Of a stretch of 64,000 bases of DNA, positions 48,056 to 60,522 are shown piece by piece (within the stretch, counting starts at the first letter, position 1; every line of letters begins with the position of its first letter). Below the pieces are notes generated by a model. The model did not search any database and was not told the origin of the DNA. It worked only from the letters and a program-made list of their open reading frames with translations. The stretch comes from Sipunculus nudus (taxonomy: Eukaryota > Annelida > Sipuncula > Golfingiida > Sipunculidae): contig CM049319.1 in the NCBI GenBank assembly GCA_026874595.1, positions 12,675,601 to 12,739,600 of the forward strand, in the 5' to 3' direction. Made by a program: the position numbers and the translations under genes.

Positions 48056-48949
48056 AGTGGTGTGAGTCGGTTCCTTCTTCATAATCGATCATCAGTTTGG
48101 GCAAACCGATTGATGATCGATTATTAATCGGTTCAGGCCAATATAAAGAAATGTGCAATTATCTGTGAAACTGCACTGTCTTAACCCAGCCCGCATGTCT
48201 TAGTAATTCTACTTGAGGAAAAAAAGTTTTTGCCTTTTTTATATTTTCCTTTAATCAATTAGATATGATATTCAAAGTTTCATTTTGATTAATTATAGTA
48301 ATCAAGAATTAAACCACAGTCCAGGACATCTACTTGCTGGCCCTCATGAATACTCCAACGTATCATTTGAACTTCACTACCAGTTTCTTATTTTATAACA
48401 ATTATGATGACTGCCGACATGCATACTAGTTTCACAGGCCTGCCAGAGAAAATTACAGGCCCATATAATTTTTGGTTAAAAATTAAAAAATAATTTAAAG
48501 CTTAAAATATAATTACTCATGCGGCAGCAGCTTCTGACATCAGTTGAGGAGATTATTTATAAGAGAATCTTGCAAAATTGACATAAACCTGGAGCATTAT
48601 GGAGCATTTTAACCCCATACCACCCATATTTTGCTATGAACATCTTGTAAGAAAACTCTCCGCTAATTCTGCAGCCGCCTGCCAGTTCACAGAGGTTTAA
48701 TGAATCCTCCGTTCTCTCATATTCCGAGTCATACTCAGTTATATACGGAGGAAATTTAGGAACACAGACATATTATTTGAAGCTCGGAATGTTGTAAAAA
48801 TGGAAGAGTAATTTTTGCCTATAAAAGACATTCTGATAAAAACAATCATGAGTATGATGTAATCAATAGTTGCATTTTGTAATCGAGCGCTTGAAAATTG
48901 CAGCAAACCAACTGACTTTCGAAAAAACTCGATGATCGGCCCACCACTA
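48056..48949. mobile_element. Non-autonomous hAT-type element with perfect 8-bp target duplication
   Basis: Ends AGTGGTGTG and, inverted, TAGTGGTGGGCCGATCAT. Flanked on both sides by CAATCAAT (48048-48055 and 48950-48957). The uninterrupted site is seen in the sister unit at about 49277-49295 (ACCAATCCATGCATCCC), confirming the insertion. 894 bp; inverted ATCGATCATC/GATGATCG motifs lie near the ends; no transposase ORF. Confidence 0.85.
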
Positions 48950-49391
48950 CAATCAATGCATCCCTTATTGAGATATTAATGATTTTGTGTGATTTTCACC
49001 ATATATGGCAATATTCAAGGTCAAGGCCACTCTAATAGGAAAGGTCATGACCCCAATATATATATTCATCATCCCATAACCCATGTCTATGTATATGCAT
49101 AATATGAAAGAAATCTGTCCATTAGTTTTTGACTTATAATGCTCACAGTACTGTTAAGAGGCAATGATAGGGGTATTAAACGGCATGAAAACAAGTAAAA
49201 GAATAACAGGTGGTGCCACCTTGTTCCGGTACATGACATTACTATCCAAGATCTTCAGTCAAGTTGATTTTTGGACCAATCCATGCATCCCTTATTGAGA
49301 TATTAATGATTTTGTGTGATTTTTACCATATATGGCAATATTCAAGGTCAAGGCCACTCTCATAGAAAAGGTTGTGACCCCAATTTAAATA

Positions 49392-50748
49392 CTGTAGATT
49401 CAGAAATATTAGTTGGGATTTTATTTTCATGGTTTTCATGGATCAAGATAATCCACGAATTCATGATTCCAATGATAAAAAAAACACACGGTCAGAGAAT
49501 ATACGGTATCTTAACGGCAGCTGGTTGTTGACTTTATATATATAATTGTTACCGCTGGCTGAATTTTCAATAAAGATACAAAAATTGTTTATTACTATTT
49601 TATCATTGTTTTTGAAACATTTACTAAATGCACTGAATTGCTTTTCGTAAATTACTATAAAAATACGGGATTTATAAATATTCTTTTGTCAATTAAATTA
49701 TTTCCCCTAATATCGTACAAACACGGCCCCCCTGATATCTTTACAATAAAACAATATCAAAGTAAAATTTAAACTGAAAATGTATCCCCACATTTCCTCT
49801 AATCCACATTTCGGGTGAAAAATTCAAGAACAATACCACATTTCTGTGGCGCAAAGCGGCGGTTCTGACACGCCAAGAACGGTACAAAAGTTCCAATGTT
49901 CGTAACCACAGCTACCGAGGCACAGCTTTTTCCGAACCGGCCTTTTCAACCTTCTTTCAATTGAGATTAAAAGAGATTTACGCTACCTATTGGCCTTAAA
50001 GACAAGGGCCGTGTAAACTCATGTGCATTATCGTGGGACGCGAAAGAGCACTTATTCCGAATATTGCGACAACAGTTGCATGCATAACAGTGAGCCATTA
50101 ATAATACATGCAGGCGGTACTTCTTCCGAATATTGCGGATAGTTGTACATATATGTTAGCATAAGTAAACGCCACAGAATACTATTATGCAAATTATTTC
50201 TTTATAATCTTCAAATATAGCTGACATGATGAATGACGAAGGAACCGTGTCTCGTCTCACCGCCCCGTCAGGGATTTACAGGTGCCACATGTGACTACTG
50301 CCTAGATTAAAAAAAAAAAATGTAAAAACTTTATGTGTACGGTCCCGTTTCATTTTTTCTCCGGTCAAGTGATGGTTTACGTTTTCTGTGAACGTGGTGT
50401 GATCGGATATTATAACTGATAGCCAATGTATCGGGTGTTACAACTAACAGCCGATGTATAGCCCGGCACGTGTCGGTCACGGCTGATTAATTCTTTGTTA
50501 GGCTCGGGTCGGGCGGAGCATGTTTGTTCAACATTGACCCGATTGACCGCGGTACAGGCACTGTGTGATAAGCATCAAAGCAGAACCATCTGTGTACATC
50601 GGGCTCGTCTTCCTTGCGCACATGGAGGTATTAATAAACATAATTTCCTAAAGTTTTCTTTGTCTTTCCACGAATTCAAATACCCCACGATATGCGTTTT
50701 GTATAAAACCACGAAATTTTAGGCCCACGATAATATCTGAATCTACAG
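49392..50748. mobile_element. TA-flanked inverted-repeat element, 1.36 kb
   Basis: Starts CTGTAGATTCAGAAATATT and ends with the inverted counterpart (CTGTAGATTCAGATATTATC on minus), flanked by TA both sides. Subterminal regions on both sides repeat CCACGAATTC/CCACGA/CGTGG motifs, giving long imperfect inverted ends. Sister units (10039-10070, 49051-49085) show the empty site. The interior (49800-50640) is more GC-rich than its surroundings, with CACGTG at 50467-50472. No transposase. Probably a Tc1/mariner-superfamily derivative. Confidence 0.8.
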
Positions 50749-51236
50749 TAAACATCATCCCATAACCAATATCTATGTATATGCATAATATAAAAGAAAT
50801 CTGTCCATTGGTTTTTGACTTATAATGCTTACAGTACTGTCAAGTAGCAATTTTGGGGGTATTAAACGGCACGAAAACAAGTAAAGAATAATAGGTGGCG
50901 CCACCAGTTTCTGGAACCTGACAACCCTATCCATGATCTTCCACCAACTTGATTTTGGGATCAATCAATGCAAGATTTCTTGAGATATTTAAGAATTTGT
51001 GTGATTTTCCCCCAAACTGGACCTATTCAAGGTCAAGGACACTCTCCTAGTCAAGGTCATGACCTCATTTTAAATAGGCGCTGTCCTCTCACCCATTTCT
51101 TTACATATACCAAGTTTGGTAAAGATCCATGAAATATTTTTTTGAGTTATCGCGCCAACAAGATTTATATGCGGCGGCGGCGGGGGGACCAGTATGAAAA
51201 CATAGTATCCCCCGACATTGTCTGGGGATACAATTA

Positions 51237-52278
51237 AGGGGTTGGGTCTGAGAACCATAGTTCTCTACATATGCTGGGGTAAGCCACCCCTCTTAACATG
51301 GGGTACATATGTTACATTTTCATATATAGTGGAAATCTTCCATTGCTCCCCCACAATCTGACACCCCCACAGGCTAAATGGGTTAATCTCTCTTAGAGCT
51401 GATGACACTGGGATTCTAATTATGATGTCATACAAAATCTAGCTTCACCTGGAAACATATAAAGACCAAGGACTACAACTTAAGTTTGAGTGAACTGCAC
51501 TGATTGGTAAGATAATCTTAAGATGGGTATACAAGCAGCAACTATCAATAGACCTTTATGAATCACAGCCACATTCTCTGAAGCAATCATAAGCTAGGAT
51601 CATGTGTTTTTAATCCAGTCAATGACAAAGTTTCAAGTTACTTAGCTCAGACTGTGGGTGTGGCATTCTATTTCACATTATGACTCATAAATATATTGTG
51701 AAGACATAAAATGCCAAGCAACTGCTAACTGTATCCAATGAATAAGATAAGATATACTTTATTTATCCTTTGCAAGGAAATAACATTGTGCCCACCTGCC
51801 AATAAAAAGTGAGAAAAATTAATCATTGTGACAAAAAAAATATACCAACATCATTAATAATTATATATATATATATATACTATAGAATATATATATATAC
51901 TATAGAATAGCATTAAAACTGCAGTTGTCCAGAGAACCATATATGCTCTAAGAATGGAATGTAAGAAATGAGTACTTTAGCTTTATTATGATATCTGAAA
52001 TCTGATGGATTTATTTAAACTAGAATTCCTATAATACCAAGATTTACAGAAACCTAAAATCTATGTGTAATGTTCATTAAATTTTATGTTTAAATATAGA
52101 AATAACCACCTACTGGACATCACTGATTACCTATAATAAAATATACTTTTAATAGTGCATTTAAAAATATATATTATGTAAAAACAAGTGAACACAGGTA
52201 CTTGAAGAGCCTTCCATATATGGCATCATGTAGAAATCATCAAATATTTTGATTTTGAGTGATCTGGCTAAAATACAA
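51237..52278. other. Upstream intron/intergenic gap, nothing recognised
   Basis: AT-rich 1 kb with TA microsatellite at 51862-51900 and no coding. Confidence 0.6.
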
Positions 52279-53129
52279 ACAAGTGACCCATGGGTCATGA
52301 CACTCAGCTGACTGGGAAGAGATTTGCAAAAGGAAATTTTATCATCTGAATGGTAGTATATACCCATTTAACTGAAGCATCAAACAAATTAACCAACAGG
52401 CTGAGATTGTGTCTGTATTAATATATCTAAAAAATAGAGAAAAAATGTGTGAACTTTAAAAAAAATACAGGTGGCTCCACCAGTCTGCAGAAACTAATAA
52501 AAACATTTAATGGTCAATATCCATGCAAAGAAGCATGGTGGTCTCTGGATTAGTTGTTCAGATACTTCAGCTTTTGTATCAAATTTTCCATTATTCTGAG
52601 GGATACTTTGGAGTCCTACAGCTTGGAGGATATGGGTAACAGATACCTAATATCAGGTTTCCACAGACACTTTTCATGGGCCTCCTTGCATGACAAGAAT
52701 GAAGATTCTAGGTCCAGTTGTTACAATTTGTACCCTGTTGACCGATAACCACATCTTTAAAGGTCTCAAAAATTGAGAAAAAAATTTGTAAAAATTTGAA
52801 AAAAAAAAAAAGATGGCGCACCCAGTCTGCTGAAACTGATGGAACACGTCATGATCAATATGTATGCCAAAAATCATGAGCATCAGTGTTGTAGTTATTG
52901 AGATATTGGAGTTTTTGTATCAAATTTTTCATTATTCTGGGGGGGGGGGGGGGGATTTTGGAGCCATACAGCTTAATGGATATGGGTAACAGAGACCTAA
53001 TTTCAGGTTTCCATGGAAATTTTTTATGGGTCGTCCTGTGTGTAAAGAATGAAGATTCTAGGTCCAGTTGTAATGATTTGTGCCCTGTTAACAGATGTTC
53101 ATATCTTTAACAGTCTCAAAAATAGAGAA

Positions 53130-55026
53130 AACTAGATGTGTCGGAACGACACGAATGCCCCCGCCTTGGGCAAATTAGAAACATTAGTAAAATTCGGAAA
53201 ATTTTTTAAGTTCAGGAGGTGTCATATGGTCAAAAGTAGGTCAACAAGGGCAAAATGCAAACTCAATCTGTAACGGGTCATTATCAAGCAACACACCCAA
53301 AATCATGCCAGTATATGCAGGCATTGTAAAAAAAAGTCCATACATGTGCATTTTCCATAAAAATTTCTGTCTTTCATGAAATTTTCTATGTTTAGGAGCC
53401 GTAAAACAATCAAAAGTAGGTCAACCGGGATGAAACGCAAACTCGATCTGTAACTGTCATTATCTGCCCACACAAAAAAAATCAGGGTGGTTTCTGCAGG
53501 CATTGAGGAAAAAAAGTCAGTAACTATGCATTTGTTATGAAAATTTATATTTTTCATGAAACTTTTTATGTTCAGGAGCAGTCAAATGGTCAAAAGTAGG
53601 TCAACTGAGAGAAAACAAGAACTCGATCTGTAACTGGTCATTATCTGCCTACACACCAAAAATCAGGCCTGTATCTGCAGGCACTGTGAAAATAAGTCCA
53701 TACATGTGCACCTTTTTATGAAATTTTCTATGTTAGAGCACCGTCAAACGGTCAAAAATAGGTCAACTGGCACAAAACATGAACTTGATCTGTAACTGGT
53801 CATTATCTGCCCACACACCAAAAATCAGGCCAATATCTGCAGGTATTGTGAAGAAAAGTCTGTACAAGTGTATTTGTCATGAAAATATATATTTTACATG
53901 AAATTTTCTATGTTCAGGAGCCGTAAAACAGTCAAAAGTAGGTCAACTGGGACGAAATGCGAACTCCATCTGTAACTGGTCAATATCTGCCGACACACCA
54001 AAAATCAGGCCAATATCTGCAGGCATTGTGAAAAAAAGTTCGTACATGTGTATTTGTCATGAAATTTCATATTTTTCATGAAATTTTCTATGTTCAGGAG
54101 CCATGAAACGGTCAAAAGTAGGTCAACCGGGACAAAACGCAAACTCGATCTGTAACTGGTCCATATCTCCCTACACACCAAAAATTAGGCCCCTATCTGC
54201 AGGCATTGCGAAAAAAAGTCCGTACATGTGTATCTGTCATGAATATTTCTATTTTTCATGAAAATATCTAAGTTTAGGAGCCGTTAAACGATCAAAAGTA
54301 GGTCAACCAGGACGAAACGCGAACTCAATCTGTAACTGGTCTATATCTGTCCACACACCAAAAATCAGGCCAATATCTGCAGGCACTGCGAAAAAAAATC
54401 TGTACATGTGTATTTGTCATGAAATTTCATATTTTTCATGAAATTTTCTATGTTCAGGAGCCGTAAAACTGTCAAAGTAGGTCAACCAGGATGAAACGCG
54501 AACTTGATCTGTAACTGGTCTATATCTGCTAACACACCATAAATCAGGCCAATATATGCAGGCATTGCGAAAAAAAGTCTGTACATGTGTATTTGTCATG
54601 AAATTTCATATTTTTCATGAAATTTTCTATGTTCAGGAGCCGTAAAACGGTCAAAAGTAGGTCAACCAGGACGAAACGCGAACTCAATCTGTAACTGGTC
54701 TATATCTGCTAACACACCAAAAATCAGGCCAATATCTGCAGGCATTGCGAAAAAAAGTCCGTACATGTGTATCTGTCATGAATATTTCTATTTTTCATGA
54801 AATTTTCTAAGTTTAGGAGCCCTAAAATGGTTAAAAGTAGGTCAACCGGGACGAAACGCGAACTCGATCTGTAACTGGTCTATATCTGCCCACACACCAA
54901 AAATCAGGCCAATATCTGCAGGCATTGCGAAAAAAAGTCCGTACAACTGTTTGATTTCGGAAGGACGGAATGACGGACATAGGTAAAACTATATGCCCCG
55001 GCCACTTTGTGGCGGGGGCATAAAAA
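53130..55026 (+). mobile_element. Family 2 tandem-core element, copy 1
   Basis: Left end ACTAGATGTGTCGGAACGAC (perfect hairpin GTGTCG-GAA-CGACAC) then GAATGCCCCCGCC; right end GGAAGGACGGAATGACGGAC then hairpin GCCCCGGCCACTTTGTGGCG and GGGGCATAAAAA. Ten ~180-bp units (core AAAAGTAGGTCAACNGGGAC at about 53232, 53412, 53592, 53754, 53932, 54112, 54292, 54472, 54651, 54831). Each unit also has CAATATCTGCAGGCATTG. ORFs on minus are repeat readthrough. Confidence 0.8.
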
Positions 55027-55353
55027 TTCCAACAAATACATGTGGTGCCACCAGGCTGCAGAAACTGATGAAACACTCCATGATCAATATCTATGCGAAC
55101 AATTATGGTGATCTCTGCATTAGTTGTTCAGATACTTCAGCTTTTGTATCAAATTTTCCACTATTCTGAGTTGTACTTCGGAGTGCCATGGCTCAAAGGA
55201 TATGGGTAACTCAGAGACCTACTTTCAGGTTTCCATGGAGACTTATCATAGGTCTCCCTGTGTGTCAAGAATGAAGATTCTAGGTCCAGTCATTACAATT
55301 TGAACCCTGTTGACACATAACTAAATCCTTAAAGGTCTCAAAAGTAGAGAAAA

Positions 55354-58300
55354 ACAAGGGACCCATGGGTCATGGCGCTCAGCTGATATATATGATAAAA
55401 AATAAGATTTGGGAATGAGGCACATGCTGGTTTTGTGTGGTAATAATTATAAGCTTTATTATGAGTTGTTGTTGTTTAGCTTATGTATGATTTTGGAATT
55501 ATCTAGAGACAAGGAAGAGGATTGATTTCATTTATTTTATTAACAAATGGAGTGCTATTGTCACACAGATTTGAGTTGGCCATATAACTTATAAGCAGCA
55601 CATATAATAAAAGAGTTTAACTATTTATTAAAATTTAATAACAAATATTGTCCCAAATATAATTTTTATTAAAAATAATAAGAAAATCATATGATTTTTT
55701 AAAATAAAATATAATGGAAATGATTATTGAAAAAATATTATAGAATATATTCATGAATGCATTCATGAATACATTTTGAAAGTATCTGCACTGGTATTCA
55801 AATACTTTCATTTTTACCTGAATTCCCATTTTTATGCAATAACATTTTTTAAAGCAGTACATATTCATATTCATATTCAAATACATTTGCAAAGCATTCG
55901 CACCATGTCTAGTATTTATTCAGTTTTAGCCAAACAATGATGTTGAGAATACAGAATATACAAAATTCACACATTTAAATAATGATCATAAGTACCTGGT
56001 TTTATGGCTTTTATGGCACACTAGACACAGTAGGGATTAATATTATCAACTGCATCTTTGTCTATCATTAATTTCCTTCATATGATCCCTAATGATTAGT
56101 AATGAATAATATGATTTATTTTTTAATCATTAAACTTGAACTGAAAAATACCATAGGTGACTGCATGGTGTTATTTGGAATAACACTGACATTAACATTC
56201 TATCCATCCATCATCAGTAACTGCAAGTTAATTTTCAAGTTAATCATCAACTAACAAATTCCTTTCTATTAATTTGTCTTTAATTTGTCATTAAAATCCA
56301 ATATACATTTATTGTTTATTGTTATGTTGTTTTTCCTAACAACTATTAGATGAGTTGGGTTGGACACCTTGATGCCATGTCCGTTACACCGCTCGGGCAA
56401 TAACGTTTTTACGCCGCAGTTTTGCCTCTTTGGGTACCCCCCTCTTTGCACTGAGGTGGCCAGAACTGACACTTCAGCCAGCCAGGTCTGGCCCGCCCTC
56501 GCTGACCTCTTCTGGACACGGGACAGCCATTTTACGTCCTCATCCGATGGACGGCCCGTATTTTACTTATGCAGTCGGGCGCAGCAGAGCTCCAGAGCCT
56601 TTCTACCCCTTCCCCATTTTCTCTAGTGGGGTGATGATACTGGGTTTCCGCTTACCACTGATCTTTTGCCAGTCGAGCCACATTATGAGATCTTTATAGA
56701 ACTTCTCTTGCTTCACCTTTTCGACATAGCCTTTGCTCAACCTTAGAATGTGATCTCTCACATATTCTATTTCTGCCTTCTCGTGAAGAACAGATACTAG
56801 GGTTCGAGGCGGGAGTCTCAAGGCCGTCCTTAAGGCTCTGTTTTGAAGCCGTTGAAGTGTCTTAATGTGGTGCTCTTTGGCTGAGATCAGGGCTATGCAG
56901 CCGTACATCATAACCGGTCTGATCCAGGCTTTATAAAGATATATCAAACTTTGGGTTGACATGCCACCTGTCCCACCTTGATGCCATGTCCGTTACACCC
57001 CTCAGGCAATAACTAGGGTTTTTACGCCGCAGTTTTGCCTCTTCGGGTACCCCCCTCTTTGCACTGAGGTCGCCAGAACTGACACATCAGCCAGCCAGGT
57101 CTGGCCCGCCCTCGCTGACAGTCCACCACCGGGGAATCCCCCAGTTGTTCCCGGGAGCCTGAGCCTAGCAACCTGCCAGTAATGTCCGAGCGTCATCGGC
57201 CTACCCTTGGACTACCGAAGTCCTGCCCTGAGCCATGTCCCTTTCGACCAGGTACAGTTTTCGTTCGATCGGAGCCTTCTCGGGAGCCTTGCCTGGTGCT
57301 TGTGCCATCATGCTTGAGCCTTGTCCCTGCTGGTCCTAACCAGACCCCCGTTTTTTACGTCTAGAAGCCTTGACCCTGATCCTTTTGGGATCCCCTCAAC
57401 TTTTATCCACCAAACGGCTGGCTCTACAGGGCCTGGTTCCATACTGCCGGCAAGAGGCTGGCCTACTCTTCTATCGAAAAACTGTATGGGGTCTTTTACG
57501 GGCCCGTCTCCTTCTGATCACGGGACCGCCATTTTACGTCCTCATCCAATGGACGGCCCGTATTTTACTTATGCAGTCGGGCGCAGCAGAGCTCCGGAGC
57601 CTTTCTACCCCTCCCCCATTTTCTCTAGTGGTGTGATGATACTGGGTTTCCGCTTACCACTGATCTTTTGCCAGTCGAGCCACATTATGAGGTCTTTATA
57701 GAACTTCTCTTGCTTCACCTTTTCGACATAGCCTTTGCTCAACCTTAGAATGTGATCTCTCACATATTCTATTTCTGCCTTCTCGTGAAGAACAGATACT
57801 TGGGTTCGAGGCGGGAGTCTCAAGGCCGTCCTTAAGGCTCTGTTTTGAAGCCGTTGAAGTGTCTTAATGTGGTGCTCTTTGGCTGAGATCAGGGTTCTGC
57901 AGCCGTACATCATAACCGGTCTGATCCAGGCTTTATAAAGATATATCAAACTTTGGGTTGACATGCCACCTGTCCCTGCTTTAAGTACTCTTCACCAGTT
58001 TAGTCTCGCTTTGACCCTCTGTTCGATATCCTTTCCCTCTGTTCGATATCCTTTATGTGAGCCGCCCATGTGAGTCTCTTATCAACCGTCAGCCCCAGAA
58101 ATTTTATCTGGTCTGTGAACTGAATTGGTTCCCCGGCCAATTTCAGTTCTGGCCCCCCCTGTACGGACTCCCCCTTTCCGGGACAGGCTAGGCATGTCGT
58201 TGACCTATATGACGTAGAGCAGCGGGCTGAGAGCTGAGCCCTGTGGTGTGCCGGCGGCGGGTTCGATCTCGTGCGACTTAGCGTCACCTACTCAGACCCA

Positions 58301-60522
58301 TAGCTTCCTGTCTCTTAGGAAGGATGAGAGGATCTTCACGATGCGAGGTGGCAGTTTAGCCTTTGTTGCGATCTTATACCTTAGCCCGTCCCGCCATATT
58401 GCGTCGAAGGCTTTCTCGACGTCGACGGAATACTCCTATAGTATCATGATCATGCTAGCTCTTTTCCATGCCCTTGGGAAGTACCAAAGTTTTAGACACG
58501 CATTGAACACTGTCGTGAGCGCTTCCAGCCCTTCCTCCGGCAGTTTGATCAGTACTTCCCTAGTGAGGCCGTCCTCCCCCAGGGATTTCCTGCTTTTGAG
58601 TTTTTACAGCTTCCTGCTGACTTCCGCTTTTGAGATCGCTCTCAATAGCGGCTCATCCTCTGCTATTTGAGCATAACAGCTCTCCACCTTTGCCAGAGGT
58701 GAGTAAAACTCTTTTCACCTTGCCTTACGTACCTATCAACCTCCTCCTGTGTTCGGTCATCGAACTGGGGTCCCTTCTGGACCTGGTGTATGTTCCGGAG
58801 CGTCTCCGCGAACAAGTCGGCCTTGTCCTTTTCAGTACTAGCCACCGATCCCATCGAGCCTATTAGGTCTGTCGTTCCGACCAATGGCTTGTTCAGCGAG
58901 CCAGTATACTGGTGGACCTTTCGCCAGAATTCGCCCACGGATATTCTGTGGTCCATACTACTCGTGAACTTGACCAACTGTGGCTGGGCATTAGCTGCCT
59001 GGCTGCCCCACTTTATGCCTCGCCTCAGGCGTGCATAATTTGCTCAAAGGTCAACAAGGTCAACATACAGGTGACTCAAGAGGGGCTAGCTAGCCTGGGT
59101 CTGACATAGTCTCATTAAAACATTAATAAAAGCTACAATATTTTGCCAATTTCTTTCAGCTTTCTAAACTAAAAAGATGAAATTCTTATGTGTGCATGAT
59201 ATGAAAATTATATCAACAGTGCTCTTAGGGAACAAACGTGCCATGGTCAAAGTTGGGCAAAATTTACTAAAAAGGTACTAATTTTATATTTATACTAATA
59301 ACTTATAAAATTTGAAAAATTCAGAACTAATTTTGGGTATTCAATTGAATCTTGATTAAATAATGTTACATCCCTGACAAAAAAATCTCTAGCTTCAGCA
59401 ATCCTCTTGTTAAGGGAGTAAATATATTTCTTGATTTTTTAAAAAGTGCATTATGTTTGGGCCCATAACTTAAAACAATTACGCAACACGGACATCCTTT
59501 CTGGCATGTGCATAGCAAATGTATAGAAAAATATGTATATTATATATGATCAAAGTCAGATCAGTGGTTTTGATATTAGGCAGTCTTACAGTGTAACAAT
59601 GGGTTTTTAATGGAAAAATGAAGTTTTTCATTAATATCTCAAAGGAATTACGTCCTAGTGACCAAATTCTTAGCATGGTAGGGGGTTTTGGAGACATCTA
59701 ACTGTATGCCAAATTTAAGGAACTTAGAGCTGAAGCTGGGGAGCTGAGCCCTAGCTAACTGCATAACACTAGCTTGATGTAAACAATATGTGACATGGTG
59801 CTTGAAAACTTGAATAAAATCAACAGTTTTTGATCAACTGGTTTCAAATTTTTGGTGTTAACAGTTGAAATGCAAACAAAAACATGCTTTGAAAATTAAA
59901 TCCACAGCAGTTACAGAAAAAAAACGTGCCATGGTCAAACTTGGGCAAAATTTAAGGTACCAATTTTATATTTTTGCCAATATTTAAAAAAGTTTAACAG
60001 ATTTTGATCTAATTTTGGGTATACAATTAAATTTTGATTAATTAAAGTTGTATTACTGAGAAAAAGTCCCTGCCTTTTACACTTTTGGTCTTAAGTGACC
60101 AAATATCTTTCCTGGTTTTTTTACAAAGTTCATTATGTTTGGGCCTATAACTTTTTTAAATTAAATAATACTGACTTAATTTCTGGTATGTACATAGGAA
60201 CTATATAGAGAAATATTTATGATAAAAATGAAGAAAACCAGATGAGTGGTTTTGATATTAGGCAGTCCTGAAGTGTGAAAATAGATTTCTAATAAAAAAT
60301 TGAGGTTTTTTCTTAATATCTCGAAGGAATGAAGTCCTATTGACCAAATTTTTGGTATGGTAGGAGATTTTCGGGACATCTAACTGTATGCCGAATTTCA
60401 GATTCGTAGGTCCTATGGTGTCGAAATGTGCCAGTCTTACGGACAGACGTACGGACAGACAGACGGACGGACAACGGACCATGACTATAGCTCAGATGAC
60501 TTATAGTCAGCTGAGCTAAAAA
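55354..60522 (+). mobile_element. Family 1 element (long-unit subfamily) nested in the 52279 element and carrying a dead LINE
   Basis: Left ACAAGGGACCCATGGGTCAT, right GGACAGACAGACGGACGGAC (60452-60471) then ATAGTCAGCTGAGCTAAAAA. Collinear with 30276-32866 except for the LINE block 56367-58975. Two long units (AACAAACGTGCCATGGTC at 59231 and AAAAACGTGCCATGGTCAAA at 59920). Confidence 0.78.
56367..58975 (-). pseudogene. Non-LTR retrotransposon (Jockey/CR1-like) reverse transcriptase fragment, degraded
   Basis: Minus-strand reading in order: pre-RT linker (58977-58663, EFWRKVHQYTGSLNK), RT fingers (GLTREVLIKLPEEGLEAL, YFPRAWKRA), RT core (VEKAFDAIWRDGL, SFLRDRKLWV-stop, GTPQGSALSPLLY), post-YADD (IKFLGLTVDKRLTWAAHI), and a C-terminal segment (LIYLYKAWIRPVMMYGC, LQRLQNRALRTALRLP). 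The segment that should hold the YADD catalytic box is deleted, and there are in-frame stops and frameshifts, so it is inactive. The C-terminal block occurs twice (57964-57605 and 56962-56603). The GC content and sharp boundaries differ from the host family 1 element. Confidence 0.85.

Larger units (their letters stand above)
47920..51236 (+). mobile_element. Family 4 element, copy 2, with two nested insertions
   Basis: Three tandem units marked by GCAATGATGGAGTATTAAAC (47933), a variant at 49161 and another at 50849. After subtracting the two nested elements, unit spacing is ~326-329 bp, as in copy 1. The right end has GGCGGCGGCGGGG and hairpin TATCCCCCGACA / TGTCTGGGGATA (51207-51230). The left end motif is not present; about 47920 is where homology starts. 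Confidence 0.72.

Noticed and set aside
49860-50640. Possible independent gene or promoter in the GC-rich interior of the TA element
   Set aside because: No ORF with domain signal and no splice sites supporting exons; kept only as a question in the findings.
53303-55076. Minus-strand ORFs with repeated peptides such as NACRYWPDFWCVGRYRPVTD
   Set aside because: Readthrough of the ~180-bp tandem units of family 2; no domain, and frames break between units.
56360-58866. Plus-strand ORFs (up to 140 residues) over the GC-rich block
   Set aside because: Shadows of the minus-strand reverse transcriptase remnant; the minus frame gives recognisable RT motifs.
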